Below, piece after piece: positions 19,366-29,195 of a stretch of DNA of 64,000 nt; positions within the stretch are counted from its first letter, which is position 1; each line of letters begins with the position of its first letter. The translations under genes were made by a program, and so were the position numbers. The notes beneath the pieces were generated by a model. It was not told the DNA's origin. It ran no database searches and worked only from the letters and a program-made list of their open reading frames with translations. This DNA comes from Pseudomonas chlororaphis (lineage in GTDB: Bacteria > Pseudomonadota > Gammaproteobacteria > Pseudomonadales > Pseudomonadaceae): assembly GCF_000783395.1 (NCBI RefSeq), contig NZ_JSFK01000004.1, forward strand, positions 20,317-84,316, written 5' to 3'.

Positions 19366-19445
19366 ATAGGAAGAGGACGACTAACCTGCGGTCGGATCAT
19401 CATGACACAAGCCTTCGGCCAAACATAACCGAGACTCAATTGTGC

Positions 19446-19455
19446 CCATTATAGG
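19446..19455 (-). promoter_or_regulatory. Probable -10 element of the TPR-lolB-ispE operon
   Basis: A perfect TATAAT on the minus strand (19453-19448) lies about 83 bases before the TPR gene start, in the divergent gap with hemA. No well-spaced -35 is obvious (TTGTCC is 14 bases upstream), so the assignment is tentative. Confidence 0.45.
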
Positions 19456-19547
19456 GGCTGACGATTGGGACAATAGTCAGCGGTAGTTGTTCTGAATCTT
19501 TCGAAGGTGGACAATTGCCGGCTTCACGTCACCATCAGCGACCTTGA

Positions 19548-20834
19548 ATGGCCTTCCTTGCACTCGGTATCAACCACAAGACTGCTTCAGTAGACGTCCG
19601 CGAGCGCGTGGCTTTTACTCCTGAACAGCTGGTGGAGGCCTTGCAGCAGCTCTGCCGACTGACCGACAGCCGCGAAGCCGCGATCCTCTCCACCTGCAAT
19701 CGCAGTGAGCTTTATATAGAACAGGATCAGCTTTCGGCCGATATCGTGCTGCGCTGGCTGGCCGACTATCACCATTTAAGCCTCGATGAGCTGCGTGCGA
19801 GTGCTTATGTGCATGAAGATGATGCGGCAGTTCGTCACATGATGCGCGTCGCCTCCGGGCTCGACTCGCTGGTGCTCGGCGAACCGCAGATTCTCGGTCA
19901 GATGAAGTCGGCTTACGCCGTGGCCCGCGAAGCCGGCACCATCGGCCCGCTGTTGGGGCGACTGTTCCAGGCCACGTTCAATGCCGCCAAACAGGTGCGC
20001 ACCGATACTGCCATCGGTGAAAACCCGGTATCGGTGGCATTTGCCGCCGTCAGCCTGGCCAAGCAGATTTTCAGTGATTTGCAGCGTAGTCAGGCTCTGC
20101 TGATTGGCGCCGGCGAGACCATCACCCTGGTCGCCCGCCATTTGCACGAGTTGGGCGTCAAGCGCATCGTCGTCGCCAACCGCACGCTGGAACGCGCCAG
20201 TCTGCTCGCCGAGCAGTTCGGCGCTCACGCGGTGTTGCTCTCGGACATCCCGGCAGAATTGGTGCGCAGCGATATCGTCATCAGTTCGACCGCCAGTCAG
20301 TTGCCGATCCTTGGTAAAGGCGCGGTGGAAAGCGCGCTGAAGCTGCGCAAGCACAAGCCGATCTTCATGGTCGACATCGCCGTTCCCCGGGATATCGAGC
20401 CGGAAGTCGGCGAGTTGGACGACGTTTACCTCTACAGCGTTGACGATCTCCACGAAGTGGTCGCCGAGAACCTCAAGAGTCGTCAGGGCGCAGCCCAGGC
20501 CGCGGAAGAGATGGTCTCGGTCGGTGCTGACGATTTCATGGTGCGCCTGCGCGAACTGGCGGCGGTCGATGTGCTCAAGGCCTATCGTCAACAGAGCGAA
20601 CGCCTGCGCGACGAAGAGCTGCAAAAAGCCCTGCGTCTGCTGGCTAACGGCGGTAACGCCGAAGATGTGCTCGGGCAACTGGCCCGTGGTCTGACCAATA
20701 AACTCTTGCATGCGCCCAGCGTGCAATTGAAAAAGCTTTCTGCCGAAGGCCGCCTCGATGCGCTGGCCATGGCTCAGGAACTCTTTGCCCTCGAGGGCTC
20801 ACCGGATAGCTTTTCGGATAAAAAACCGCAATGA
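19548..20834 (+). CDS. hemA: Glutamyl-tRNA reductase
   Basis: A 428-residue NADPH-dependent enzyme that makes glutamate-1-semialdehyde from Glu-tRNA, the first step of haem synthesis. The nucleophilic cysteine is in [10 protein letters not shown] near residue 50. An NADPH domain ([16 protein letters not shown], near 187) and the C-terminal helical dimerisation region follow. Its stop overlaps the prfA start by 4 bases (ATGA), the classical hemA-prfA coupling. Confidence 0.98.
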   Translation: MAFLALGINHKTASVDVRERVAFTPEQLVEALQQLCRLTDSREAAILSTCNRSELYIEQDQLSADIVLRWLADYHHLSLDELRASAYVHEDDAAVRHMMRVASGLDSLVLGEPQILGQMKSAYAVAREAGTIGPLLGRLFQATFNAAKQVRTDTAIGENPVSVAFAAVSLAKQIFSDLQRSQALLIGAGETITLVARHLHELGVKRIVVANRTLERASLLAEQFGAHAVLLSDIPAELVRSDIVISSTASQLPILGKGAVESALKLRKHKPIFMVDIAVPRDIEPEVGELDDVYLYSVDDLHEVVAENLKSRQGAAQAAEEMVSVGADDFMVRLRELAAVDVLKAYRQQSERLRDEELQKALRLLANGGNAEDVLGQLARGLTNKLLHAPSVQLKKLSAEGRLDALAMAQELFALEGSPDSFSDKKPQ

Positions 20835-21913
20835 AAGCGTCACTGCTCAATAAGCTGGACATCCTCCAGGACCGTTTCGAGGAACTGACCGCGCTGCTCG
20901 GCGACGGCGAAGTCATTGCCGATCAGGCCAAATTCCGCGCCTATTCCAAGGAATACGCCGAACTCGAGCCGGTGGTACAAGGCTATAAAAAGCTGCTCAG
21001 CGTACAAAGCGATCTTGAAGGCGCGCAGGCGCTGCTCAAGGACAGCGACCCGGACATGCGTGAAATGGCCGTGGAAGAAGTCCGCGAAGCCAAGGAATTG
21101 CTGATCACCCTGGAATCCGACCTGCAACGCATGTTGCTGCCCAAGGATCCGAATGACGGGCGTAACGTCTTCCTCGAAATTCGCGCCGGTACCGGTGGCG
21201 ACGAGGCGGCGATCTTCTCCGGCGATTTGTTTCGCATGTACTCGCGTTACGCCGAGCGCCGTGGCTGGCGTGTCGAGATCCTTTCGGAAAACGAAGGCGA
21301 ACACGGTGGCTATAAAGAAGTCATCGCCCGCATCGAAGGCGACAACGTTTACGGCAAGCTGAAATTCGAATCCGGCGCGCACCGCGTACAGCGTGTACCC
21401 GCCACTGAATCCCAGGGCCGTATCCACACCTCGGCCTGCACCGTGGCGGTGCTGCCCGAGCCGGACGAGCGCGAAGCCATCGAGATCAACCCGGCGGATT
21501 TGCGCGTCGACACCTTCCGCTCCTCCGGGGCCGGTGGTCAGCACGTCAACACCACCGACTCGGCGATCCGCATCACCCACATACCGACCGGCACCGTCGT
21601 CGAGTGTCAGGAAGAACGTTCCCAGCACAAGAACCGTGCCCGTGCGATGGCCTGGTTGTCGGCCAAGCTCAACGATCAGCAAACCGCTGCGGCGGCCAAT
21701 GCGATCGCCAGCGAGCGTAAATTGCTGGTGGGCTCCGGTGACCGTTCCGAGCGGATTCGCACCTATAACTTTGCTCAGGGCCGGGTCACCGACCATCGCG
21801 TCAACCTGACCCTGTACTCGCTGGATGAAATCCTCGCCGGTGGCGTCGAGGCGGTGATCGAGCCGTTGCTGGCCGAATACCAGGCTGACCAACTCGCCGC
21901 GATAGGTGAATAA
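20831..21913 (+). CDS. prfA: Peptide chain release factor 1
   Basis: A 360-residue class I release factor for UAA and UAG stops. The peptidyl-transferase motif GGQ is in [15 protein letters not shown] near residue 235, and the codon-recognition region (PATESQGR, the usual PAT tripeptide) is just before it. It overlaps hemA and directly abuts prmC, whose product methylates the GGQ glutamine. Confidence 0.98.
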   Translation: MKASLLNKLDILQDRFEELTALLGDGEVIADQAKFRAYSKEYAELEPVVQGYKKLLSVQSDLEGAQALLKDSDPDMREMAVEEVREAKELLITLESDLQRMLLPKDPNDGRNVFLEIRAGTGGDEAAIFSGDLFRMYSRYAERRGWRVEILSENEGEHGGYKEVIARIEGDNVYGKLKFESGAHRVQRVPATESQGRIHTSACTVAVLPEPDEREAIEINPADLRVDTFRSSGAGGQHVNTTDSAIRITHIPTGTVVECQEERSQHKNRARAMAWLSAKLNDQQTAAAANAIASERKLLVGSGDRSERIRTYNFAQGRVTDHRVNLTLYSLDEILAGGVEAVIEPLLAEYQADQLAAIGE

Positions 21914-22744
21914 ATGACCATCATTGCCAGCCTGTTGCGCGCCGCCGAACTGCCGGACTCGCCCACGGCGCGTCTGGACGCCGAATTGCTTCTTGCCGCC
22001 GCGCTGGGCAAGTCGCGCAGTTTTCTGCACACCTGGCCCGAGCGCATCGTGCCGAGTGAAGCAGCGCTGACTTTTGCCGAGTACCTGCAACGCCGTCGTG
22101 GCGGTGAGCCGGTGGCCTACATTCTTGGCCAACAGGGTTTCTGGAAACTCGATCTGGAAGTCGCGCCGCACACATTGATTCCGCGTCCGGACACTGAATT
22201 GCTGGTGGAAGCCGCGCTGGAATTGCTGCCCGCGACGCCGGCCAAAGTGCTCGACCTCGGCACTGGCAGCGGTGCGATCGCATTGGCCTTGGCCAGCGAA
22301 CGTCCGGCGTGGAAAGTCACAGCGGTGGATCGCGTACTCGAAGCCGTGGCCCTCGCTGAGCGCAATCGTCAGCGTCTGCATTTGAACAACGCCACGGTGC
22401 TGAGCAGTCATTGGTTCAGCGCACTGGAAGGTCAGCGTTTCCAGTTGATCATCAGCAATCCGCCGTACATCGCTGCGGCCGATCCGCATCTGGTCGAGGG
22501 CGATGTGCGCTTCGAGCCGGCCAGTGCGCTGGTTGCCGGTGAGGATGGACTCGATGATCTGCGTTTGATCGTTGCGCAGGCCCCGGAACATCTGGAGGCC
22601 GCTGGCTGGCTGATGCTCGAGCACGGCTATGATCAAGCCGAAGCCGTGCGTGATCTGCTACTGACGCGCGGTTTCGAAGAAGTCCACAGCCGCACCGATC
22701 TGGGCGGTCATCAACGCATCAGTCTGGGGCGCCTGCCGTGCTGA
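21914..22744 (+). CDS. prmC: Release factor glutamine N5-methyltransferase
   Basis: A 276-residue SAM-dependent methyltransferase acting on the GGQ glutamine of RF1 and RF2. It has an N-terminal helical substrate domain, the SAM loop VLDLGTGSGAIALALA (near residue 113) and the catalytic ISNPPYIA motif (near 183). It starts immediately after the prfA stop and overlaps moeB by 7 bases. Confidence 0.97.
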   Translation: MTIIASLLRAAELPDSPTARLDAELLLAAALGKSRSFLHTWPERIVPSEAALTFAEYLQRRRGGEPVAYILGQQGFWKLDLEVAPHTLIPRPDTELLVEAALELLPATPAKVLDLGTGSGAIALALASERPAWKVTAVDRVLEAVALAERNRQRLHLNNATVLSSHWFSALEGQRFQLIISNPPYIAAADPHLVEGDVRFEPASALVAGEDGLDDLRLIVAQAPEHLEAAGWLMLEHGYDQAEAVRDLLLTRGFEEVHSRTDLGGHQRISLGRLPC

Positions 22745-23493
22745 ATGATCAGGAGTTGCTGCGCTACAGCCGGCAGATTCTGCTGCAACACATCGACATC
22801 GACGGGCAGTTGAAGCTCAAGGCCAGTCGCGTGCTGATCGTCGGTCTCGGCGGTCTCGGCGCGCCGGTGGCGTTGTACCTCGCAGCGGCGGGTGTCGGTG
22901 AACTGCACCTCGCAGATTTCGACACGGTCGATCTGACCAACCTGCAACGCCAGATCATTCATGACACCGACAGCGTCGGTATGAGCAAGGTCGACTCGGC
23001 GCTCAAGCGTCTTGGCGCGATCAATCCCGAGATCCAACTGATCGCCCATCGTCAGGCGCTGGACGAGGACTCTCTCTCCGCCGCCGTGGCGGCGGTGGAT
23101 CTGGTGCTCGACTGTTCCGATAATTTCTCCACCCGCGAAGCCGTCAACGCTGCGTGCGTAGCTGCGTGCAAACCGTTGGTCAGCGGTGCGGCGATTCGTT
23201 TGGAAGGGCAGTTGTCGGTGTTCGACCCGCGTCGCGCCGAGAGCCCCTGCTACCACTGCTTGTACGGGCACGGCAGCGAAGCCGAACTGACTTGCAGCGA
23301 AGCCGGTGTGGTCGGTCCGCTGGTGGGACTGGTCGGCAGCCTGCAAGCGCTTGAGGCCTTGAAGGTGTTGGTCGGTTTCGGCGAACCGCTGGTGGGCCGC
23401 TTGCTGTTGATCGATGCCCTCGGTTCGCGTTTCCGCGAGTTGCGCGTCAAGCGTGATCCGGGTTGCAGTGTCTGTGGTTCGCGCCATGCGTGA
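22738..23493 (+). CDS. moeB: Molybdopterin-synthase adenylyltransferase MoeB
   Basis: A 251-residue E1-like enzyme that adenylates the C-terminus of MoaD (and possibly ThiS-type partners). The ATP loop [17 protein letters not shown] lies near residue 38; two zinc CxxC pairs appear as CYHC and CSVC. The GTG start overlaps the end of prmC by 7 bases. The hemK-moeB-murI order is the same in P. aeruginosa. Confidence 0.95.
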   Translation: MLNDQELLRYSRQILLQHIDIDGQLKLKASRVLIVGLGGLGAPVALYLAAAGVGELHLADFDTVDLTNLQRQIIHDTDSVGMSKVDSALKRLGAINPEIQLIAHRQALDEDSLSAAVAAVDLVLDCSDNFSTREAVNAACVAACKPLVSGAAIRLEGQLSVFDPRRAESPCYHCLYGHGSEAELTCSEAGVVGPLVGLVGSLQALEALKVLVGFGEPLVGRLLLIDALGSRFRELRVKRDPGCSVCGSRHA

Positions 23494-24277
23494 AGCGCCG
23501 ATCGGCGTGTTCGACTCCGGTGTCGGCGGCTTGTCGGTGCTGGCGGAAATCCAGCGTTTGCTGCCCAATGAATCACTGCTCTATGTCGCCGATTGCGGGC
23601 ACATTCCCTACGGTGAGAAAACCCCGGAGTTCATTCGCCAGCGTTGCAGCGTGATGGCCGGGTTTTTCCGTGAGCAGGGCGCCAAGGCGTTGGTGCTGGC
23701 CTGTAATACCGCGACGGTCGCGGGCGTTGCTGACTTGCGTCGTGATTTTCCCGACTGGCCGATTGTCGGTATGGAGCCTGCGGTCAAACCTGCCGCCGCC
23801 GCAACTCGCAGCGGTGTGGTCGGCGTGCTCGCCACCACCGGCACATTGCAGAGCGCCAAATTCGCCGCGTTGCTGGATCGATTTGCTGCCGATGTACGCG
23901 TGATCACCCAACCATGCCCCGGCCTGGTCGAGTTGATTGAAAGCGGCGATCTGCACAGCGCCGAGTTGCGCCAGTTGCTGCAAGGTTACGTCGAGCCGCT
24001 GTTGGCCAGCGGTTGCGACACGATCATTCTGGGCTGCACCCACTATCCCTTTCTCAAGCCGATGCTCAAGTCGATGCTCCCTGCGGACATCAGTCTGATC
24101 GATACCGGTGCTGCTGTAGCGCGGCAACTTCAGCGGCTTTTGGCGGAGCGCGATTTGCTCGCTGCCGGCCCGAACCAACCAGTCAGATTCTGGACCAGCG
24201 CCGATCCTGAGTACTTTAAAAACATCCTGCCACTGCTCGGACAAAACGCTGGCGAAGTGCAAAACTTCGACTTGTAA
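23486..24277 (+). CDS. murI: Glutamate racemase
   Basis: A 263-residue racemase supplying D-glutamate for peptidoglycan. Both catalytic cysteines are visible: ACNTATVAG (near residue 74) and GCTHYPFL (near 184); the N-terminus [13 protein letters not shown] is typical. ATG 23486 overlaps the moeB stop by 8 bases. The longer frame from 23414 merely reads through moeB. Confidence 0.97.
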   Translation: MREAPIGVFDSGVGGLSVLAEIQRLLPNESLLYVADCGHIPYGEKTPEFIRQRCSVMAGFFREQGAKALVLACNTATVAGVADLRRDFPDWPIVGMEPAVKPAAAATRSGVVGVLATTGTLQSAKFAALLDRFAADVRVITQPCPGLVELIESGDLHSAELRQLLQGYVEPLLASGCDTIILGCTHYPFLKPMLKSMLPADISLIDTGAAVARQLQRLLAERDLLAAGPNQPVRFWTSADPEYFKNILPLLGQNAGEVQNFDL

Positions 24278-24389
24278 AAAAATTGTGAAATAACTAAAAA
24301 ATCAGCTGAACTTCTGAGCAGGCGCTAGCTTCTATAGCGAAGAGTTATCTAGAAAACCAAACGATCGTTCCGGAAAAGGAAGTTTCAAC

Positions 24390-24908
24390 GTGAAGCGACT
24401 ATTCTGCTTGGCCGCGATTGCGGCCGCACTGATGGGGCAAAGTTTTACTGCACAAGCGGCAGGTGTTGAGTTTGCGGTGGGGGCCACCAGCGATTCGACC
24501 ATGACGTACCGCCTGGGCATGAATTTCGATTGGGACAAGAGCTGGCTGCAGAGTGATGTCGGTCGCCTGACCGGTTACTGGAGCGGTGCTTACACTTACT
24601 GGGAAGGTGACAAGACTTCCAGTAACAATAGCCTGTCGTTCTCGCCGGTATTTGTTTACGAGTTTGCCGGTCAGTCGGTCAAACCGTATATCGAAGCGGG
24701 GATCGGTGTGGCGGCCTTCTCTAACACCAAGTACGAATCCAACAATCTCGGCGGCTCTTTCCAGTTTGAAGACCGTTTCGGTTTTGGTCTGCGTTTCAAT
24801 GGCGGGCATGAAGTCGGAATTCGCGCGACGCACTATTCCAACGCTGGCCTGGCCAGTGACAACGACGGGGTAGAAAGTTACTCGCTGCATTACACGTTGC
24901 CGCTGTAA
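24390..24908 (+). CDS. pagL: PagL-like lipid A 3-O-deacylase (acyloxyacyl hydrolase)
   Basis: A 172-residue outer-membrane beta-barrel with a cleavable signal peptide (residues 1-23, ending AQA). It removes the 3-position acyl chain of lipid A in the PagL family. The catalytic triad can be placed: His and Ser in ATHYSNAG, and Glu 14 residues after the His in VESY, the same spacing as H126, S128 and E140 of P. aeruginosa PagL. Start is a GTG at 24390 with a GGAA-rich leader. Position after murI matches PA4661. No clear PhoP box was found upstream. Confidence 0.87.
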   Translation: MKRLFCLAAIAAALMGQSFTAQAAGVEFAVGATSDSTMTYRLGMNFDWDKSWLQSDVGRLTGYWSGAYTYWEGDKTSSNNSLSFSPVFVYEFAGQSVKPYIEAGIGVAAFSNTKYESNNLGGSFQFEDRFGFGLRFNGGHEVGIRATHYSNAGLASDNDGVESYSLHYTLPL

Positions 24909-24927
24909 ATGCTAAACGCTTGACCCC

Positions 24928-25017
24928 TGTGGGAGCGAGCCTGCTCGCGAAAGCTATTTCATATTCAACGAAGATGTTGAATGAAACACCGCTTTCGCGA
25001 GCAGGCTCGCTCCCACA
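24928..25017. repeat. REP pair (family A)
   Basis: A complete inverted pair of TGTGGGAGCGAGCCTGCTCG, about 47 bases apart, between the convergent pagL and YkgJ genes. It may act as a transcription terminator for either side. Confidence 0.92.
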
Positions 25018-25040
25018 TTTGGTTTTGAGTGTTTTCGGGA

Positions 25041-25346
25041 TCAGCGGTAGGCAGTCGTGATGCCTTTGCGCTCTTCAATGCACTCGGGCGCGCCCATTTC
25101 GAACTCGCGGCAGATCAGCGGGCGTTTCTCATAGATCGTACACATCATGCTGTCGCGATCCAGCGCCGCGCACCAGCCGTCGTCCAGGCGCAGCATCACT
25201 TCGCCGCCCCACTCATCGGTATCGATAAAGCGATCAGGTACGCCAGTGTCGGTGATCAGCATCACTTCGAGCTGGCAGCAGCACGCCGCGCAGGTCGAGC
25301 AGGTGACCGCCGGTTCCGTGATTTGTTGGTGGGGAATGGTCTTCAT
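25041..25346 (-). CDS. YkgJ family cysteine-cluster protein
   Basis: A 101-residue protein with the cysteine pattern of the YkgJ (UPF0153) family: CSTCAACCC near residue 16, then CTIYEKRPLICREFE near 70, eight or so cysteines expected to bind zinc or an iron-sulfur centre. Function of the family is unknown. ATG 25346 fits the family start. It lies 53 bases downstream of the DUF2878 gene in the same direction, so it may be the last member of the LitR-type operon or separately expressed. Confidence 0.85.
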   Translation of the reverse strand: MKTIPHQQITEPAVTCSTCAACCCQLEVMLITDTGVPDRFIDTDEWGGEVMLRLDDGWCAALDRDSMMCTIYEKRPLICREFEMGAPECIEERKGITTAYR

Positions 25347-25399
25347 GGTCGGCAGTGTAAGGCAGTGCTCGATTCGCGTGTGAAAGGTCTGACAGACGC

Positions 25400-25891
25400 T
25401 CATTGAGTCAGCCGTCGCGCCATCGCATGCAGCAGCGGAAACAGCAGCGCCCAGAGCAGACCGATACCGATCAGCGTCGGTAACTCGCCGTAGGGAAATT
25501 GCACCCCGGCCAGGCGTCCGCCAGCGTAATACGACAATGCGCCGCCGACGGCACCCAGGGAACTCGCCAGCCACCAAGGTCGAGCGCTCCAGGCCAGGCA
25601 GTGACGCAACGTGGTTGCCAGCAATGCCCAGAGCAGCATCAGCCACAGTGGAATCAGCGGCGACTGATCCTGAAACTCGAACACGCCGACACCACGCAAC
25701 ACACTGTCCACAGCGGTGCCGACAATTACTACGCTCAAAATCAAACGGCCTTCAGCCGCCCAACTGCTGATCCAGCGCAGATGGATTACCAGCACCGCCA
25801 ACGCGATCAACAACCACAAACTGTTGCCGCCGAGCACGCAGGTCAGCCAGCCGATCTGGAACAGCACGGCATTGGCCACACGCTCAAGCAT
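25400..25891 (-). CDS. DUF2878 membrane protein
   Basis: A 163-residue inner-membrane protein with five hydrophobic segments, for example WLTCVLGGNSLWLLIALAVL and LIPLWLMLLWALLATTL. DUF2878 proteins usually sit next to cyclopropane-synthase-like methyltransferases and DUF1365 proteins, but their role is unestablished. It overlaps the methyltransferase stop by 8 bases and closes the tightly coupled operon. A role as a membrane partner of the lipid-modifying enzymes is an inference. Confidence 0.82.
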   Translation of the reverse strand: MLERVANAVLFQIGWLTCVLGGNSLWLLIALAVLVIHLRWISSWAAEGRLILSVVIVGTAVDSVLRGVGVFEFQDQSPLIPLWLMLLWALLATTLRHCLAWSARPWWLASSLGAVGGALSYYAGGRLAGVQFPYGELPTLIGIGLLWALLFPLLHAMARRLTQ

Positions 25892-27149
25892 CGAAGCGTC
25901 CGAGCAGTGGCGCAGTTATTGCGGCCGGTTTAGCCAGCAACAATTGTGCGGTGCCGATGGTGCGTTCGAGGAAACCACCCTCGCAGTAGCACAGGTAAAA
26001 CTCCCACAGCCGCAGGAAATAATCGTCGTAACCCAACTCGCTCAAGCGGCCGTGGGCGCGGCGAAAGTTCTCGTGCCACAGGCGCAGGGTGCGGGCGTAG
26101 TGCAGGCCGAAATCTTCCATGTGTAGCAGGTTCATGTCGGTGTCGCGGCCGACCACTTCGAGCATTTTCTGCACGCAGGGCAGGGCGCCACCGGGGAAGA
26201 TGTAGCGCTGGATGAAATCGACACCGCGCTTGGCCTGTTCATAGCGTTGTTCGCGGATGGTGATCGCCTGGATCAGCATCAGGCCGTTGCTCTTGAGCAA
26301 CTGCGCGCACTGTTTGAAGTAGGTCGGCAGGAAGCGGTGACCGACCGCTTCGATCATCTCGATCGACACCAGTTTGTCGTACTCGCCGGTCAGGTCGCGG
26401 TAGTCCTTGAGCAGCAGCGTGACCCGATCCTGCAAGCCCAGTTGTTCAATGCGTTGCGCGGTAAACGCGTACTGCTCTTTCGACAGAGTCGTGGTGGTCA
26501 CGCGACAGCCGTAATGTTGCGCGGCATACAGCGCCATGCTGCCCCAACCGGTGCCGATCTCCAGCAAATGATCATCGGGTTTGAGCGCAAGCTTCTGGCA
26601 GATCCGCTCCAGCTTGTTCAACTGCGCTTGTTCGAGGCTGTCTTCCGGGGTGAGGAATTGCGCTGCGGAATACATCATGGTCGGGTCGAGAAACTGCTCG
26701 AACAGGTCGTTGCCCAGATCGTAGTGCGCGGCGATGTTCTTCTGCGAACCCTTGCGCGTATTGCGGTTGAGCCAGTGCAGACCTCGCACCAACGGCCGAC
26801 CGAGACGGGCCAGGCCGCCCTCCATGGCATCGAGCACGTCGAGGTTGCTGACGAACACGCGCACCACCGCGGTCAGATCCGGCGAACTCCAATAGCCGTG
26901 GATAAAGGCCTCGCCGGCACCAATCGAACCATTGCCGGCGACCATGCCCCAGACGGCCGGATCCGTCACATGGATTTCCCCGAGCAACGCACTGCCCGGC
27001 GTGCCGAACATCAGCCGTTCGCCATCCTCGACCACCAGCAGTTGCCCGTGTTTGAGCTGCGCCAGTTGGCGCAACACGCCGCGCCGCAGCAGCGATCCGG
27101 TCAAACCGTTGGTGCTGAACCGACTGACCGACAGACTAGAGGATTTCAT
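25884..27149 (-). CDS. Cyclopropane-fatty-acyl-phospholipid synthase family methyltransferase
   Basis: A 421-residue SAM-dependent enzyme acting on unsaturated acyl chains of phospholipids. The SAM loop HLLEIGTGWGSMALYAAQHYG lies near residue 195, and the acidic VSIEMIEAVGH motif and C-terminal YIFPGGALPC are typical of CFA-like enzymes. Product may be a cyclopropane or methylated acyl chain; UfaM-type enzymes of the furan fatty-acid pathway belong to the same superfamily. ATG 27149 overlaps the DUF1365 stop by 14 bases. A separate housekeeping cfa gene would be expected elsewhere in the genome. Confidence 0.9.
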   Translation of the reverse strand: MKSSSLSVSRFSTNGLTGSLLRRGVLRQLAQLKHGQLLVVEDGERLMFGTPGSALLGEIHVTDPAVWGMVAGNGSIGAGEAFIHGYWSSPDLTAVVRVFVSNLDVLDAMEGGLARLGRPLVRGLHWLNRNTRKGSQKNIAAHYDLGNDLFEQFLDPTMMYSAAQFLTPEDSLEQAQLNKLERICQKLALKPDDHLLEIGTGWGSMALYAAQHYGCRVTTTTLSKEQYAFTAQRIEQLGLQDRVTLLLKDYRDLTGEYDKLVSIEMIEAVGHRFLPTYFKQCAQLLKSNGLMLIQAITIREQRYEQAKRGVDFIQRYIFPGGALPCVQKMLEVVGRDTDMNLLHMEDFGLHYARTLRLWHENFRRAHGRLSELGYDDYFLRLWEFYLCYCEGGFLERTIGTAQLLLAKPAAITAPLLGRFDA

Positions 27150-27951
27150 GGCGCTGCTCCTTGGGAGGCACAGTGGCGGTTTGAAAGCTGCCGTCGGCAG
27201 TCTGATGAGCAAAGATCGGTGCGCGTTTGAGCAGCAGTCGCAGCGCCTGCCAGTAAATGGCCAAGGCAGTTTTTGCGGTCATCCACGGAAACCGCCGCAA
27301 GTAACGATGCAGACTGCGACGGTCGAGGCTTTCGCGTTGCAGATTGAGTGTCGCGTCGAACAGTTTGTGCTCGCCCTGCCAGTCGGCCATGTGCACGCCG
27401 AGGGTTTGCGCGGCGGGGCTGAAGCTCATGCGGTATTCGAGATCGCGCGGCAAAAACGGCGAAACGTGAAAGGCCTTGGCCACGGCGAAGTGCTGGTGAA
27501 AATCCTGCAGATTGGCGGGCGCACGCGCCGGCAGCACATAGTGATAACGCTCGCGCCACGGCGTGTTGGTGACTTCACAGACGATCGCTGCCAGTTGGCC
27601 GTCCGCCTCATGGCAGTAAAAAAAACTCACCGGGTTGAACGACAGCCCCCAACTGCGTGGCTGGGTCAGCAGGCAGATCGAGCCTTGCGGTTCGTGGCCG
27701 ATGGCGATGCCGACCTGCTGGCGTACGGCATCGATCAGGCGTATGCCACGGCCGGTGAATGCCTTGAGATAGTCCGTCTCGCGAAAGGAAAACGGCGCAA
27801 AGCGACTGCGCCCGGCCAGCGGCGACAGTGCAAGCACCGCGTCCTGTTCGCTGAGATCGAGGTAGAGCAAACCGATCCGGTAGCGGAATTCATGGCGGCG
27901 CGGCGAGAAGCGCCGATGGCCGATCCAGCCGCTGTAGAGGGCGCTGTTCAT
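27136..27951 (-). CDS. DUF1365 protein
   Basis: A 271-residue cytoplasmic protein of the DUF1365 family, recognised by LYSGWIGHRRFSPRRHEFRY at the start and WGLSFNPVSFFYCHEADG near residue 105. The family is nearly always adjacent to an amine-oxidase-like flavoprotein and a CFA-like methyltransferase, as here. Biochemical function is not established. It overlaps the upstream flavoprotein gene by 4 bases (ATGA), implying translational coupling. Confidence 0.9.
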   Translation of the reverse strand: MNSALYSGWIGHRRFSPRRHEFRYRIGLLYLDLSEQDAVLALSPLAGRSRFAPFSFRETDYLKAFTGRGIRLIDAVRQQVGIAIGHEPQGSICLLTQPRSWGLSFNPVSFFYCHEADGQLAAIVCEVTNTPWRERYHYVLPARAPANLQDFHQHFAVAKAFHVSPFLPRDLEYRMSFSPAAQTLGVHMADWQGEHKLFDATLNLQRESLDRRSLHRYLRRFPWMTAKTALAIYWQALRLLLKRAPIFAHQTADGSFQTATVPPKEQRHEIL

Positions 27952-29195
27952 AAGGTTTCCCCGAACGCAGCGGCCACGCGCAAGGCGCTGACCACACCGT
28001 CCTCATGAAAACCATTGGCCCAGTAAGCGCCGCAATAATGCGTGTGCTGCGCGCCATCCAGTTCGCCCCAGCGCTCCTGTGCCGCCACCGCCGCGAGGCT
28101 GAATTGCGGGTGGGCGTAGGTGTAACGGGCAAGCACTTTGTCCGGGCTGATGCCGGCGCTTTGATTGAGGCTGACGCAAAACGTGGTGTCGCTCTGAATG
28201 CCCTGCAGAATGTTCATATCGTAGGTGACGGCGGCGTGGGTATGGCCGGCGCCGCTGAGCCGATAGTTCCAGCTCGCCCAGGCCAGTTTGCGCGTCGGCA
28301 GCAAACGCGTGTCGGTGTGCAGCACCACTTCATTGTCGGCGTAGGGCAGGGCACCGAGGATCGCGCGTTCGGCATCGCTGGGGACTGCCAGCAGTTTCAG
28401 CGCCTGGTCGCTGTGACAGGCGAACACCACTCGATCGAAATGCTCAAGGCCTGCCGGGCTGTGGATAACTACGCCATGCACATCGCGATCAACCCGGGTT
28501 ACCGGGCAATTGAGCCGAATCCTGTCTTTGAACGCGGCCGTCAGCGGCGCGATATAGGCGCTTGAGCCGCCTTCGATGACTTGCCATTGCGGCCGATCGC
28601 TGACAGACAACAGCCCATGGTTTTTGAAAAACCGCACAAAAAACTGCAGCGGGAAGTTGAGCATTTCTGCCATCGGCATCGACCAGATCGCCGAACCCAT
28701 CGGCACGATGTAATGCAGGATGAACCGTTCGCCGTAACCGCCGGCCTTGAGGTACTCGTCAAGAGTTGTGTCAGCGGCGATGCGCAGTTCAACCAAGTCG
28801 CGCTGGGCTTCCTTGTTGAAGCGCAGAATGTCGCGCAACATGCCCCAGAACCCCGGCGACAACAGGTTGCTGCGCTGGGCGAAAAGGCTATTGAGGTTAT
28901 TGCCGTTGTATTCCAGGCCGGTGTCCGGGTCGGTCACCGAGAAACTCATTTCGGTCGGTTTGAACGCCACGCCGAGCTGGCCGAGCAAGCGGATAAAGTT
29001 CGGGTAGGTCCAGTCATTGAAGACGATGAAACCGGTGTCCACGGCGTACTGCCGTTCTGCGACGGTCACGTCCACGGTGTGCGTGTGGCCACCGACCCAG
29101 TCGCCGGCCTCGAACACCGTCACTTCATGCCGGCGATTGAGCAGGTAGGCGCAGGTAAGCCCGGCGATGCCGCTGCCGACGATGGCAATTTTCAT
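27948..29195 (-). CDS. FAD-dependent oxidoreductase, amine-oxidase-like
   Basis: A 415-residue flavoprotein with an N-terminal FAD-binding dinucleotide fold (KIAIVGSGIAGLTCAYLL, residues 2-19, then VFEAGDWVGGHTHT). It belongs to the NAD(P)-binding flavin-containing amine oxidase-like group found with DUF1365 and CFA-like enzymes; desaturation or isomerisation of modified acyl chains has been proposed for relatives. ATG 29195 starts directly at the fold and overlaps the SDR stop by 4 bases. Substrate unproven. Confidence 0.88.
   Translation of the reverse strand: MKIAIVGSGIAGLTCAYLLNRRHEVTVFEAGDWVGGHTHTVDVTVAERQYAVDTGFIVFNDWTYPNFIRLLGQLGVAFKPTEMSFSVTDPDTGLEYNGNNLNSLFAQRSNLLSPGFWGMLRDILRFNKEAQRDLVELRIAADTTLDEYLKAGGYGERFILHYIVPMGSAIWSMPMAEMLNFPLQFFVRFFKNHGLLSVSDRPQWQVIEGGSSAYIAPLTAAFKDRIRLNCPVTRVDRDVHGVVIHSPAGLEHFDRVVFACHSDQALKLLAVPSDAERAILGALPYADNEVVLHTDTRLLPTRKLAWASWNYRLSGAGHTHAAVTYDMNILQGIQSDTTFCVSLNQSAGISPDKVLARYTYAHPQFSLAAVAAQERWGELDGAQHTHYCGAYWANGFHEDGVVSALRVAAAFGETL

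Noticed and set aside
16780..19428. An 882-residue plus-strand open frame opposite ispE, lolB and the TPR gene
   Set aside because: It is a GC-rich shadow of well-supported minus-strand genes with low-complexity Arg, Gln and His-rich composition and no domain.
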